This document shows, one piece after another, positions 33,750-46,919 of a stretch of DNA of 64,000 bases (position 1 is its first letter; every line of letters starts with the position of its first letter). The DNA lies in assembly GCA_015499995.1 (NCBI GenBank), contig JADNRV010000006.1:1-64000 (forward strand). Direction: 5' to 3'. This DNA comes from Flammula alnicola (lineage: Eukaryota; Basidiomycota; Agaricomycetes; Agaricales; Strophariaceae). Below the pieces are notes generated by a model. It was not told the DNA's origin. It ran no database searches and saw only the letters and a list, made by a program, of their open reading frames with translations. The position numbers and the translations under genes are program-made.

Positions 33750-33890
33750 CTGATGCCGTTTACCGTTACCGTCACCGTCTACCGTCTACTAGTACCGTCA
33801 CTTCCTACCGTTACTGACACCGTTTATCTTTTACCGTTTACCATCTACCATTTACCAGCCTCCATTTGCTGTGTACCACACTGCATTTAC
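33750..33890. repeat. Degenerate ACCGT/TACCGTT hexamer tract
   Basis: Tandem and near-tandem copies of ACCGT(T/C) follow each other (TTTACCGTTACCGTCACCGT, then CTACCGTCTACTAGTACCGT and more). They decay to TACCATTTACC and continue more sparsely to about 34220. This is simple-sequence DNA on one strand, not the fungal telomere repeat. Confidence 0.75.
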
Positions 33891-34642
33891 CACCATCTTA
33901 CCATTGATCTGACCTACCGCGCTACTGCTTGACTGTTAACCCATCGAACTGTCACTCTCAATCACATACCGTGCCGACATTGAGGCATCCTTGCCACGGA
34001 TTTTTGTTGAGTATTTCATTCACATCACCGTTACCTTTGTTTCGTTTCTGTCACCGTTTTTCTCTCTGTCTGTAGCATTGCTTTATAACTCAGCACATAC
34101 ATTGCACATCCGCCGAGACTGCAGATATCCGCGAAAATATCCCACGCACTGTTTACCGTCGCAGCGTTTACAGTTTAACCATCCTGGCGGTCCTGCCGTT
34201 CACTGTCCACTGTCCTCCTGTTTAACCGCCAATCACCGTCACCTTCAACCGCACCACACACCTTCAGCCACACCGCACAAGAGCTGGAAAAGAACGGCAG
34301 TTGATACCTTTTGGATTTTCATTTGCTTAGTTAGTTTTCCTAAGTTGCCTGCGGTAGCTTTTCCCTACGGGGTTTTTGATGCACCCGTGCACGGATTTAC
34401 TTACAAATTCCCCTCACCTCTGGCTTTTTTATTTTCTCTTTATTACAGTAGCTCATCTTTTTCATGGGGGGGAAGAGTGTAAGGCTGCTCGGCAGCCTTT
34501 CACGGTCACGATAGTATAAGGCGACCTCGCTCTCTTGCTGGCTTGACATTCACCTTTCTTTCCTGTACCGTATTGTCGTTAGCCCTCCAATACGCACGCG
34601 TTGGTCCTTTCCGCCTCGTCTCCTGAGTCCTCGCCCAGTGTG

Positions 34643-34664
34643 GACCGTAGTTCACACTACGGTC
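34643..34664. repeat. Short perfect inverted repeat
   Basis: GACCGTAGT and ACTACGGTC flank a TCAC loop, a perfect 9-bp stem in the non-coding spacer. I see no associated gene and no known function. Confidence 0.6.
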
Positions 34665-35749
34665 TTTCAGGTTGTGATCATTTCCATTCTACGCATGTGC
34701 CAGGCATATTTCGAGGTAGCCCCATAATCTCGTCCCTTGAATGATTAATGATTGATCAGAGAGCCGCTTTGAGCTCAAGTGTCGTCGGCCTGCCAGCAGC
34801 TAACAAGCATAAATTTGGGCCCGGAGTAGTCTGAAGTAACACGTTCGGAAAGCTTGATAATGCTTAGATTCTGGGCTCCGTTAAGTTCCCACTACGTGTA
34901 CTTATAAGCAACAGGGAACCCCCTATCATCGCCATTGATTTTAGACCAGAATCGTGGTGCAACTGCCAGACTCCAGTGGGGAATTGAAAATACTTCGAGT
35001 GCTTCAATCGAGTCTCTCCGGAGTTTGACAGATTGTCGTCGGGTCTCGAGAACGATGTTTGCCTTTTCGAGCGGCTGCAGTTCCTTGGCATGACGCGCGC
35101 CGGCCGTATGCGCACGCGAAAATTCAAATGCCTCCTCCTCGGCTGTTTACCGGCAACTTCCACTTGACTCATGTGCATGAAAACTCATGAAGGTCAGCAA
35201 TTACTCACCCAGTAAGTAGTAAAAATACTTGATATCTATCATATTTTGATTTCAGACTAGATGGTCGGGCGTCGGGGACGCCCCGGACGTGGCCCCAGAC
35301 GTGTGTTTTGTGGGAACTCGAGTATGTCACTTTTGCCGGAGCATTTCCATTCACGCTGACACAAAATGCTTCACCTCGAAAGTGAAGCTCGGAGGTCGTG
35401 GCCGCTGAATCATCGCGTCGATACGTAACCCGCGTTGACGCGTAGCTGGGTACCGGCATCGCTATAAAGGCGGGCGCGATGCAATGTAACAACCCTCACA
35501 TGCACACGCTCCCTCTCACACCCCATACTAGCGGTACGGCAGCCTATCCCCAGGTCCGCGTGTACTGTGCCGTAGCATTTCGATTTGATTGCGACACGGG
35601 AAGACAGCGCCGGGTCTGAGTTTCATCCTCGCCGTGAACGCCACTGGCGCTGCGGTATCCATCAAATTTCAGACCCGCAGGGAAGTTAGCTTTAGGTTAC
35701 AAGCTCGTTCATAACCTTTCTCTCTCTTCCTTCGCATTTGAAAGTCGAA

Positions 35750-36722
35750 ATGGACACTGCTCGATCGCAAGGAGTCCTCATAAACGCGGCTGGGTTTTTA
35801 TATGCATCGTTGGGGTTTTCATTGGTGAGTATTCCCTCAGCGCGCTTTAAGAAGTGGGCTTATGAAGGAAATAGAGTGTCATAGCCGCCCTCTTTAACTT
35901 ATTCCATCGCGCTAAAACACCAAATGCGCTACTTTTGTCTTTGCCTTTGTCTGCGCATCATGGAGAAGTCGAAAAGCTGCCAGAGCAATCTTCCGAAAAG
36001 AGGACCGTATCCATCCATCGTCGTTCTCGTTCAATCCCTCTAATCGCGATTGACCACCTTGATTCCATCAAGCCTGCTCATCAACATCTCCCGGGTTTCA
36101 GAAAATGGAGCCTGGGTTCGTGAGGCCAGTTACGCCATTATCTGCACCTCGGCCTCACAGCACCGTCACATCACCATCTCCCTCTGCGACTTCCAGAGCC
36201 CCAAATACCGGCAGCAAAAAATCAAGATCCCGCTTGTTCAACCTGAAGTCGTGGGGCAAAGACAGACCCAAAGTCGAAAGGCGCCAATCGTCTCCTCAAC
36301 TGTGCCGCGGCCCATGTCTACCTCTGATATCATCATGTCAGAAAGAAACGAACAGTGACTCTGGACTTCTGAAGAAGTCTAAATCGCAGAAGATGCTGCG
36401 CAAGGCCGCGAGTGTTCATGGCCCTATTAACGACAGTGAGAACCCTTTTTTGCTCGTAAAACTGGGGTAATTAACGGATAGTGTTCTAGAAACTGCGACA
36501 AAGGTTAATCCTCGTGATGCTGAAAAGCACTTGAAGCGTTCACAGACACTCCGGACCCAACCCTATGAAGCGCCCTATTTCTGCATGCCACCTGTACCTG
36601 CGCTAGTGCAGAAATCATCCCGTCATGACTCCACGACTTCCAACTCGAGTTCCAGCCAATCACCATCAAAGACTTCTTTGGAGGGAAAGCTGTCGAGACC
36701 TAGGCTGCCGACAAGATCGTAG
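35750..36722 (+). CDS. Small N-terminally membrane-anchored Ser/Lys-rich protein
   Basis: I do not recognise the family. Exon 1 (35750-35824) encodes MDTARSQGVLINAAGFLYAS and ends GFSL. A phase-0 intron interrupts the hydrophobic segment, which continues SVIAALFNLFHRAK, probably one membrane helix. Further exons include KMEPGFVRPVTPLSAP, SRLFNLKSWGKDRPKVERR and SQKMLRKAASVHGP. The last exon (TKVNPRDAEKHLKRSQT...) ends RLPTRS at 36722. The C-terminal part is basic, rich in Ser and Pro and probably disordered and cytosolic. The protein starting at 63694 has a similar hydrophobic segment with the intron at the same place. Confidence 0.6.
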
Positions 36723-37065
36723 CATTTCATACTAAATTATTTCCATTCCATTCATTCGTTCTACATTCCTTTGGCATATCACATCCTTTGCAACAACCCC
36801 TCCTCTAATACCTGTATCCTGTGCGGCATCAGGTTGCCCACCGCGCTCTTTTAGTCCCGAAGTATCAATCAGCCAATGTACAGTAGTCGAACCAACAAGC
36901 TCTCGAATTTTATATCCATCCAATATCGTCTGAACTCGTAATCTAATCTAATCTTGTAAGGGACCCGTGCCACTAGTTGTTCACACGCTGATTTGCCTCC
37001 GTCGGCGAGATATTCTTGACCTGAAGCGACGAGAATTGAAACTTGAGCACCAACTCGTCGAGCGC
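36723..37065. other. Spacer upstream of SIN3
   Basis: A 343-bp AT-richer gap between the small membrane protein gene and SIN3. An open frame runs into SIN3 from about 36967, so the SIN3 start could lie further upstream. Nothing else is supported here. Confidence 0.45.
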
Positions 37066-40000
37066 ATGTCTGCGTCATTACCAAAGGCGAATTTCCTAGG
37101 ATTTGGAAGTACGGGAGGGGTGGATTTCGCAGAGCTTGGCGGTCGGCTAACGGACCTGGCGAACAGATCTTCGGAGACTAGATCTATTTTGGCCCCTGCA
37201 AGCCCTCGTACACACCACCCTGCCATCCCAACAAACTCAATCATCTCCCTCTCTTCTCCTCTCACTGACCCTGCCCTCCTCCTCCATGCTGTATCTTCAT
37301 CTGGCGCCCTCGTCGACATGAATCCACGCACGCCCAAACCCTCTCCACCGCGCCCAGAGACCGGTGGTTCTGGCTCCTCGGGCCAGCAGCACTCTCCTGA
37401 AGCCACCCGACCATTGAACGTCACCGATGCACTCAGTTATCTCGACGCAGTCAAGAACCAGTTTCAGGACAATCCAGATGTCTACAACCAGTTTCTGGAT
37501 ATCATGAAGGATTTCAAGAGCCAAGCGTGAGTGTCTACGCGAAGAAAGGCTTCGGAACTCCATGTCTTGCGTGTTGGTTCATTGTTTTGGAATTATCTCT
37601 GAATATCCTCTCTATTCACAGAATAGACACTCCTGGAGTCATTCAGCGCGTCTCGCGACTATTCCATGGAAATCCCTACCTAATCCAAGGCTTCAACACC
37701 TTCCTTCCCATGGGATATCGCATAGATATCTCCGCAGACCCCTCCGACCCTAATACAATTACAGTGACGACGCCGCTTGGCACAACGACCCAGAACACGA
37801 ATACGAATTCCGTAGTTTCGCGACCGAGCAGAGAGTTACCCGGTGCTCTACCTTCCCTCAATCCACCTCTATATCCCACCACAGGGCCTCTCCTCCAAAA
37901 TCCGGTAGTTGGGCCCGCCTCACGTTCTATGACACCCCATGGATATCTAATTGGGCACGAACAATCTTCATTTGAACCCATGTATTTTCCGGGATTCCAA
38001 ACCTCGGCCGCGGCATCCTTCCTCAACAACCTCAGCAGCAAGAACACTGTTGAAAGGGAACCCAAAGAGGAATTTAACCACGCTATCCAATACCTCAATA
38101 AAATTAAAGCCCGCTTTTCGGAGGACCCAAATACCTATAAGCAGTTTTTGGATATCTTGCAGACGTACCAGAAGGAACAAAAACATTCTCCAGATGTAAG
38201 TCAAGTCTATTTCGATGTACTCTGCGTTCAAATTCAAGAGAAATTCCTCATTTCTCGCGGATTTATAGTCCCAAGTATATGTTCAAGTTCAAATGTTATT
38301 CAAGGACGCCCCGGATTTGCTAGCAGAGTTCAAGGATTTCTTGCCCGAGGCCATCCCAGCCGATGTTGGTTTGGGTGATATCGCAATCGTACAGCAACTA
38401 GGCCCTGGTCCTTATGCGCAGGAAGAATCAAGTCCTCCCAGTCTTCCGGCTAAGAAACCGCCACCATCCAAGCGCAGCAGAAAGCGAGCACCGGAGAAAG
38501 AACCAACGCCTGTGCCTCCTCCGAAACCGGTCCCATCGCGGGTACGTCTTTTACCACTTTTCTGTACGGATCGTGCTGATAATAAAATATAGCAAACGAA
38601 GAAAGTTAAGCATAACCACAACCAGGACAACGATTCCCCATCCTTTTCGTCATATGTTCATTCTCCCCCACAAACCCACCCATATCCTATTGGCCAAGGC
38701 CCACCTCCGACCCATTCTCACATGGGGCAAACGCACCCCATCCACCAGGTCCAAGACTATCAAAGCAATCCATCCGCTGGAAAACTCCTCTTCTTCGATA
38801 GAGCAAAGAAGTCTCTGGAGAACCGAGAAGTTTACGAAGAATTTTTAAAGCTGCTCAATTTATTCTCCAAAGAGATTATAGACGTTCAGACTCTCGTCGA
38901 GCGAACGCGCGTATTTTTAGGAGATGGCGAACTCATGGCCGAGTTCAAGGACTTAATGGGCTGGGATGACAGAGATAAACTGGAGAAAGGCCCGCCTGGC
39001 AGCATCAGGACCGGTCCCCCTGAGCTGCCATTGGCACTACCAGTAGACGACGGAGAAGGACCCAGTTATCGCAGACTTCCTCCCAGCGTACGTCATTTTC
39101 TAAAATTTAATTATCTTAAGTCCAATTTCACATGAACCCATGATTTACAGGAAACACGACTAGCATGTTCCGGCAGGGATGAACTGTGTCGGTCAGTCCT
39201 GAATGATGAATGGGTTTCGCACCCCACTTGGGCGTCGGAGGAATCCGGATTCGTTTCGCACAAGAAGACGCCCTTTGAAGAAGCGGTTCACAAGAGCGAA
39301 GAGGAGCGCCACGAGTATCATGTGCAGATAGAGGCTCTGATCAGGACGGTCGCAATTCTCGAGCCTATCAACTCACGGATAGACGAGATGACGAATGAGG
39401 AGCGATCACAGTTCAGGCTGAAGCCCGACTTTGGAGGTTACGCAATGGCTGTCTACCACCGTATCATCAAGAAGATCTATGGCAGGGATATGGGCTTGGA
39501 AGTTATTCAGGCGCTGCAGGACTGCCCCAGTGTTGCTGTTCCTGTCGTCCTCAACCGTCTTAAGCAGAAGGACGAGGAATGGAGGAGGGCCCAGCGCGAA
39601 TGGAGCCGCACATGGAAAGAGGTCGACTCCAAGAACTTTTACAAGTCTCTCGACCATCAAGGCACCAACTTCAAGCAGAACGACAAGAAGAACATTACCG
39701 CGAAATACTTTGTGGCTGATATTCAAGCTATCAAAAAACAGCAATTGAAGAAATGGGAGAGGCAAGGAATCAAATCCTTTACCCACGGTTCTGTCGGCCA
39801 CCAACTCGAATATTCGTTCAAGAATACTGCAGTTTTACACGACACGCTGAAGATGGTGTATTCTTTCCTTGAGCGTTCTCATGCTCAATATAGCCCTCAA
39901 GAACGGCGTGGGGTGGAAAGATTCTTGCGCTCGTTCGTGCCTATGCTCTGCATGTCCTCCGATGCTGAGTTTAGAGCCTCTGCACCTGGAGATGGTGTGG

Positions 40001-41640
40001 GAGAGGATGATCACGATGCAAGCGGCCATGCGGACGGAACCCGCAGCGGCAGCGGAAGAAGGTCTGTCGGGGCTGGCCATTCTGCGCAATCCGCTGGGAT
40101 CCCGGCAAACGACCTCCGGAAAAAACTGCTCAAGACCGCTCAGGAAAAAGCTTCTAAAAAGGATGCTGGTGGTGTCTCTTCTAGCGTTGGTTCTCGCGCC
40201 GCATCGCCTTCGTCAGGTCATCGGTCCCCTCGTATTTCCAGGTCGGACGATGATATCCTAGAACCGCAGGATATCTGGATCAAAGAAGCTGGCCCAAAAT
40301 CCACCACGGAGAGTATTTTATCACCATCTGACAAAGAACGACCTTTTTTTGCCAACACGACTTTTTATACGTTGCTGCGACTACTGGAGGTGAGTTATTT
40401 CGAGACTTGAATTGCTGCCATGTTGTGAACTCATTTTTCCTTCTGTGATTCAAGTTGATCTATTCTCGTCTGTTGATGTGCTATGAAATTGGGGCACAAT
40501 ATGCTGCTCAGAAGCACGCGCCGCTTCTAGCCAATCGCGTTGCGGTCGACCTGGGGCTGGATGATCCCAATGGTCCTGCCTCAGTATTAGCGCAGACGAT
40601 GGAGCACTTAGGAAAGTCTGACGCTGACGATACCAATGTGGTGTATATGTACCTCCTAACAGCCTGCGAGAAATTGTTCGACAGCGAGCTAGACCAGCCC
40701 ACTTTTGAGGAACACATGCGATGGTTCTTCGGCACGAAGGTGGGTTTACTTTTAACAACATGTGAAGATCCTTGCTCAGGATTACCTATTATTAGGCTTA
40801 CACTTTGTTCACCCTGGACAAATCCATCATTGCGCTCATCAAGCAGGTGAGTAGAAATTGGCGAGCTATGAAAAGCGCTTTCCAGTTATTTTAGTTTCTG
40901 AAAAAGGATCACATCGCTAACGTGATGGAAACCACCCAGGTTCAGACTATACTGTCCGATAACAAGTGTCAAGAGCTTTGGTCGCTGTTAAAAAGCGCAC
41001 AGAGCTCTAAAAATATCACAACACAGGATATAATAAGATATCGACGGGAAGCTGAACGGCATGTTGGCCAGGACGACCATTTATATCGCCTTCAATGGGT
41101 ATGTTATGTTATTGCTATTCTATTTTTAGCGTCATTCGTAACATAACATCGGATCTGACAAATTTTATTTATGAATAGGTGCGGGAGTCGAGGTGCATAC
41201 GTGTCTCGCTTTGCAGTCCGGACGAGCCCAGTGTCCAGACAGATGGCTCAGCACTGAGTCGGTGGCGAGAGTACCTGACTACGTATGTCATGACGCATCC
41301 AACGGAGTGGCTACCAGAGACGAAGAAGACAAGCAGTCCACTATTTTTACGAAGGTTAGGATTTTTCTTCGGGCCCAGGGCCTTCATATCGGTAATTTGT
41401 TTGATTGACCTTGCAATCATACGTATTTATAGATGCATGCGTGTGGCCGAAGAGGGCACAGCCTCTCTAACAGAAGATCACATGAAGATTCGTGTCAGCG
41501 TGCCGACGTACAAGCTGGTGTACGAAGATGGATGTGAGGATATGATTTGGCACGGCTGGGAGAAGGAGACGGGGGAGATGATGGCGAGGTCGCGGGTGCG
41601 GGAGGAGGAGCGGCGGCGGAGCCAATGGCTATGTACATAG
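37066..41640 (+). CDS. sin3: Transcriptional corepressor scaffold Sin3
   Basis: Sin3 is the scaffold of the Rpd3-type histone deacetylase complex in the nucleus. Ten exons total about 1,321 residues. PAH1 ([20 protein letters not shown]...) spans the exon 1-2 junction. PAH2 ([20 protein letters not shown]...) and PAH3 ([20 protein letters not shown]...) follow. The HDAC-interaction region contains SYRRLPPS, then [17 protein letters not shown] and the long helical [20 protein letters not shown]. The Sin3 C-terminal domain has [32 protein letters not shown] and [17 protein letters not shown], and ends with [19 protein letters not shown]. Exon boundaries at 37526, 38195, 38541, 39087, 40389, 40739, 40846, 41098 and 41354 all keep the frame. 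The start at 37066 is the first in-frame ATG of the clearly coding part. Linkers are Pro/Ser-rich. Confidence 0.95.
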
Positions 41641-42021
41641 ATGATTTGATTTGTTGTGGAGACGGTCGAGGTTCTCCGTATAACAACGAGGTTGTTTGTT
41701 GGGATATACTTAGAGTCCCCCTGGCAAGACGGAAAAAGAAGTGGAATGAAGAATAGATGACTGTTTACAGCCGTTTGGTCCCTGGGAGAATCCTGGTCAA
41801 TCCTGGATTCGATTCTGTGTCTCCCTCACAAGTGCCTCTTCTCCGCATCCAACCGCCTACTCTCTCCCTCCCATACTCGCCAAGGTGGCTCCAGCTCTGG
41901 AGCATCTCTTTTAAAGCTTTTTTATCGTCTATACCTCCACTTTCTCTGGAGTCGTACCAAGAACATTTGCGGGGTCGCGGTTCAAGACTTGCTTGGCACA
42001 TATCAGCCCCTTTGTAATATA
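41641..42021. other. Intergenic spacer
   Basis: About 380 bp between the SIN3 stop and the next start. No gene or clear signal was seen, though it contains the expected 3' and promoter regions of neighbouring genes. Confidence 0.4.
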
Positions 42022-43987
42022 ATGGCCAAGCCATTGCCAGTCGCGTCCACAGGCAGTCCTGGCTCATCCAAGTCTACCCTGTATAATTCGCAGAACTCTG
42101 CGGAGCCATCTTATCGTCCCCAACATCGAAGATATCGACCATCAAAACCCCTGCGGTCAACAGTCGCACCATCATCGGGCCTCTTATCCCTCCTGGCATC
42201 CATAGCCTCGGCATCGACGGTTTATGGCAGCCCCGCACCCCCACCTTTTCTCTGTCCTTCTTTGGATTCGGGAAGCGTCCCTGATTCCACTGTTATCAAG
42301 AGAGCATCGACCTCCCAGACCCCTCCATTACCCGTTCCCGATCCCACAAACTTTTTAGTGGCTCGACACGTACCTACCAGATATAGCGAGGAATCAGATG
42401 GGATTTGGAGAAGGGTTGGGTCATACACGCTTTACGGGTCAACGATGCCCGCTTGCACATCAGTAAGCGTCCTCACCTGTCTTTGTAGTTCCATTATCTC
42501 ATCATTGATTCCAGGGTTGTGCTCAACCTACACCTGTTCCGTCCCCCATGGATGGCCAGATACAAGTTGGCAATCAAAGCGATACCTCGACATCATCTAC
42601 CGCTTATGATATCTCAGAAGACCTACCCCCAGGATGGAAACCCATGACGAAGACCGCCGCAAGTCGAACGACACTCATCCTTGCATTGTCACTCGTCCTT
42701 GCTTTCTTCATATGCTTCTTCATTATTGGGTGTTTATTCTGGCGGAAGAATATAAAGAACAAACACAAACACAGCGATGTCGAGGCGAAGGCAAGGAAGA
42801 AGCGGCATGTGACCAATGAAGTGGAAGTTAGAGAACTGGTTGTTGAGAAGGAGACCAAGGCGAAGCAGAAGGTGTGGGCGAGGGCTACGGCAAGGTGGAA
42901 AGCAAACGTTCGCCATTCTGCCCGCCAAAGAAGAGGGAAACGTACTGTTTCCAGGCAATCTCAACCAAATCTATCGTCTCTTTCTCTCGATAACTCGTGC
43001 AGCCGTCTGGCAGGGTCATTTTCGTCGCCTCCTTCAAGGTCTTCTTCTCGCCGATCATCGATAGTATCTCTGCCCGATCAACAACGCGACGACGAAACTC
43101 CCGTTGCGTCCTCTTCCCCGCATGAGGATTCCTCTCCACCTACACCTCGTCAACCCGAAACACTCCCATCACCGCCCGCCTACCAGCACCATGGTCAAAT
43201 CCCACCCATAGTTATCTCAAGAGAAACCTCTAGCAAAGGCTATTCAGGACTCTCGATACCTGCTGGAAGGGTTCTTTCGCCACGTCCCTCACATTCTTCT
43301 ATGTATACGTCACCAGCATTAACCAGCGATGCCCAAAGCCTCTCGCCTACACCTCTACATGCAGCCCATGTAGCCACGGACGACAAGTCTCTGCTTGCTC
43401 GTCTCGCTGATCTAGCAAGTGCGCCGCCAGTCGACGAATCTCAAAGTATTCCAGGCTCGCATGAATCTGCACAGGTGTCTGCACCAGCCTGGCAAGACGA
43501 TGATATTGAAGACTTTGCGCCTCATCTAATTCCAACGAATGGCCAGCCAACCGACGGCGGGTCTTCCTCGTTCTCTCCGATGTTCCCTCCTCCTCCGTCA
43601 AAAGAACGGCTGGCCGCCGCAGAATTCTATGATTACCCCTACTCATTCGAAGAAATGTCTACCCCAGATCTCGAGTCTGGACCATCAGCACCCCCATTCG
43701 AAGAAGGAGATCCGCCTGTCGACCATGCTCTCCTAGTACCGTCCGCACCTCCACTTCTAGATGACAGCGAGTTCCAGCCCGGTTCACAGCCCAGTGCCCC
43801 CGAGTGGGATCCTCCGCCGCAATCCGACCCACATGAGGAAAATGTAGTATCCGGACAGGACCATGACAGGATGGGATTGGACGTCACCGCTCTATCCGGA
43901 CCGTCTTCATCTTTGCCCTGTCATACTCCATCCTCAGGAACATCTGCGGCCAGAGACAGCATTGCACTTCCCGGATATCACCCATAG
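42022..43987 (+). CDS. Single-pass membrane protein with long disordered tail
   Basis: I do not recognise the family. The start at 42022 opens MAKPLPVASTGSPGSSKSTL and splices once (SSTMPACTS| to GCAQPTPVPSPMDG, phase 0). A hydrophobic segment TTLILALSLVLAFFICFFII, continuing GCLFW, is a convincing transmembrane helix, followed by basic residues (RKNIKNKHKHSDVEAKARKK) as a stop-transfer signal. A Ser/Thr/Pro-rich region lies before the membrane, possibly a glycosylated ectodomain. After it come more than 350 residues with many SPP and PSAPP motifs and an acidic end. This layout resembles fungal Wsc/mucin-like sensors and Mid2-like proteins, but no Wsc domain is present. The total is about 630 residues. 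Confidence 0.65.
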
Positions 43988-44382
43988 CGAGGATACTCCG
44001 CGCACCTTTTCTCCCCTTCTCGTCATCTTTTTACGGTCACGTTGGGCACATCATTTGTACACTGTCACTTGAGTGTAAGTAGACAGCATACATGCCCCAT
44101 GGTATTAGTTATACATCGAACTATTTTCTTGGAAGCTTAATTTCTTTACTATGTGGCGATAGCCTCGGATATTTTATAACGTCCAAGCGAATTTCGGGGT
44201 GTGTAAGGCAAATGAAAGACCTTCATGAGCGTTTGAATATATATGCGTCCATTTTGGGCGACATCATTGATTACCATCACGTGCGTCTTTTTTTCTGAAC
44301 GCGATCGCCAAAATCTGTTTTCCAAAGCGTGCTATAGTGCGCACTTACACCTGCCAATCTCAATCCACATTTCGCTCTCAAG
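43988..44382. other. Intergenic spacer
   Basis: About 395 bp with no supported gene, between the membrane protein stop and the SYO1 start. Confidence 0.4.
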
Positions 44383-46919
44383 ATGGGTAAATCACAAAAG
44401 AAAAAGGTGATGCGCAGGCACAATCCTATGCGCGTCCCGGATTCGCATCTGCCAAAAGGCCTTGCATCGGCGTCGCAGTCCTCATCGAAATCGAATGAGA
44501 TCTTGCCTATCCTCCAAAAGGTGCGTGCTTTGGAGACTTGTTGATGTCAGAAATACTGAGATGGTCTTGTGCATAGATGGAAAGTACAGATAGCTCAGAG
44601 CGCAAATGGGCTTGCGTGGCTGTGTCTAATTTAATCCAGAACGATCCATCGACCAGGCGATTGCTTCAGGGAAGAAATGTCGTTGGCGCTTTGATTACTA
44701 GGTTGACGGATAGCGAGGAAGAAGTGGTCGTTGAGGCTGTTGGTGCATTGAGGTGTGTTTACTTACAAGAATTGATTTCACGTTTTGACAGCCTTGGCCA
44801 CTGTCAGGAATTTGTGTATCGATGGTGGATACGATATATGCGCCGAAATGTATAATAAAAACATCCTCACTCCCTTGAAAACCTTCATTCCCAAGGTTTG
44901 CTCTTTTTCCCATAATGGAGATGTCGAGTCTTATGAGTCTTATTCTCTGGCCAAAGATTTCAACTACCCTTGCTCAATTTCTTGAGCAGCCCAAAACCTC
45001 GCCAGAAAGTGTTCGGAGGATCGTCTACGACTTTGCTGATAATGTGATCACGACTATTTGGTGTCTTTCGTGAGTTTCTTCGGTCTTATTATTTTTGTGT
45101 CTTGCTCACATTTGTAGAGAGAGCTCGAATAAGGCGCTGAATGCCATCAATGACATTCGCCTTGTTCCTTTCTTAATGTCTTTCCTCGCTGCCCGTGATA
45201 AGCTTCCTTTGGCACCTGTGACTGCTGCAGGTATGCTGTTCGATTCGACGTGCATCTTACACTGCTCATTTTCACTCTGTCTTTTTCTAGCACAGTGCTT
45301 ATACGTCCTTACCGACGACAATTATCCCGCTATCTCGGATGTTAGGACGGATGCCAGTTACATTTCATGCCTTCTCTCAATAGCTCGTCAAGAACAAGCG
45401 CAGTCGCCTGAGACAAAGTCAGATCCCAAGTCTGTCACGCTGGCGGTGCTAGCAGCTGGTGAGATTTTTAGCGGTTGAAATAGAGACTTATCTTTAACAC
45501 CCTTTATGCAGGGACGCTGCGCAATATTTCACCTATACCACCCCCTACTGCAGCTTCATTCCTAGATATCGACAAAGAAGTCGTTCTTCCTCTCCTTCTG
45601 CCCGTTATATCCTCAGTATCCCTTCCTAATACCTCTAATGCGGTTCAGGAGCTTGTGCAGAGACAGGCCTCCGAACCTCAAATGGAAAATATGTCATTAG
45701 AGCATACCCCAAAATCTGACCACAAATCGGCCATTGAGATTGAACTCGAACTGTTGGAGGCCAAGCTGCGCACGGTACAGCTTGCTCTAGAAATTCTTAC
45801 AGGAACGTGTGCGACTCTGCCGGACCCTGAACCAGACCTTCCTGCCAACCAGGAAGACAATGAAGAAGACGACGATGGTGCGGACCTAGTTCTCCTCGGT
45901 GCATGACCTGTGAACTGACCGTCGACTTGTTATCTAGCACTTGAAATCGACGCCGGCGATCCTGTTGATGTGGATATGAGCATGGATGCCGAACCCACTA
46001 CACCGACCACCTCAAGTCCATCATTCCTAACAACTTTGGTCGCACCACTTCTTGCTCTCGTCCAACCTACGTCTCTTTCTTTCCCTCCACTCGCCGCTCC
46101 TTCAATACACCCACCAACAACTTCTGCGCTAAGTGCTGTGCACATAAGCGCACTTGAGTGCTTAAACAATATTTTCTTGTCACTTGCAACTTCTCCAAAT
46201 CCCAGTGTTTCCTCCGATGTAAATAGCGGCATTACCGTGTGGAACGGTTTGTGGTCTGCCCTGAGTCTTGTTGGCACTCAAACTGGCTTGGGCCAAGAGC
46301 GCCGGCAAGAGATGTGGGATATTTCTGTGGGTGTTCTTTGGGGTATTGGCAGACTTTGGAAAGGAACCATTGTAAGTCTTCGTTTTGTCGACATTCGCCC
46401 GTATATGCTCAGCCAAGCTTTTTATTAGGTACCGGACAGAGAGCAAGTCGATGTTCTGATCAAGCTTTGTAGTGCATCTTCCAACCCACGGCTTCAAGTA
46501 AAATGCATAGGCACCTTAGAATGTCTTGCGCAAAACCCAACGGCCGTTGAGGCGAATCAGGTATGTAATTGAGCCATCTGTCTTTTGATTTTGCGCAAAC
46601 GCTTTATTAGGTCATTTCCGACTACCTATTGTCTCTTCTCCCGACCCCTGGCAACCGTTCTCCTGTTGAGACGGAGCCTATGATACAAGCGGCCTCTGCT
46701 CTCATTGATATTTACTCGGATGAAACGCTGCCCTATGACGTGAATTTCCGTCAAGGAAATTATTTGAAAAAACTGGCGGCAAGCGTAGAAAGCGTAAAAG
46801 CTTCGGTCAAGGCTATCGACCGACGCAAAGAAGGGGGTAAGGAGCTTAGACGAAGAGGAGACGAAGTCCGCGAGAATTTGGGAGATTTCGTTCAATACCG
46901 AAAGGATTTGCGATTGTGA
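44383..46919 (+). CDS. syo1: Syo1/HEATR3-like ribosomal-protein import adaptor
   Basis: Syo1 is an ARM/HEAT-repeat adaptor that escorts ribosomal proteins L5 and L11 into the nucleus in fungi. The start MGKSQKKKVMRRHNPMRVPD is the typical basic Syo1/HEATR3 N-terminus. Helical repeat pieces follow across many short exons: KWACVAVSNLIQNDPSTRRL, VVVEAVGAL/SLATVRNLCIDGG, AGTLRNISPIPPP and VLIKLCSASSNPRLQVKCIG. An acidic insert (NQEDNEEDDD...DVDMSMDAEP) matches the acidic loop known in this family. The C-terminus (GKELRRRGDEVRENLGDFVQ) is also characteristic. At least nine introns of 45-60 bp are visible. The assignment rests on N-terminus, repeats, acidic loop and C-terminus together. Confidence 0.85.

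Larger units (their letters stand above)
32956..35749. other. 2.8-kb gene-free spacer
   Basis: No gene is supported. It contains the ACCGT-rich tract (33750-33890), a purine-rich stretch just before it (33685-33740) and a 9-bp-stem hairpin (34643-34664). The last few hundred bases are probably the promoter region of the gene at 35750, with a pyrimidine-rich stretch (CTTTCTCTCTCTTCC) about 30 bp upstream of the start. Confidence 0.5.

Noticed and set aside
33750..34220. ACCGT tract considered as telomere or centromere sequence
   Set aside because: It does not match TTAGGG/CCCTAA, is interrupted and short, and lies inside the window between genes.
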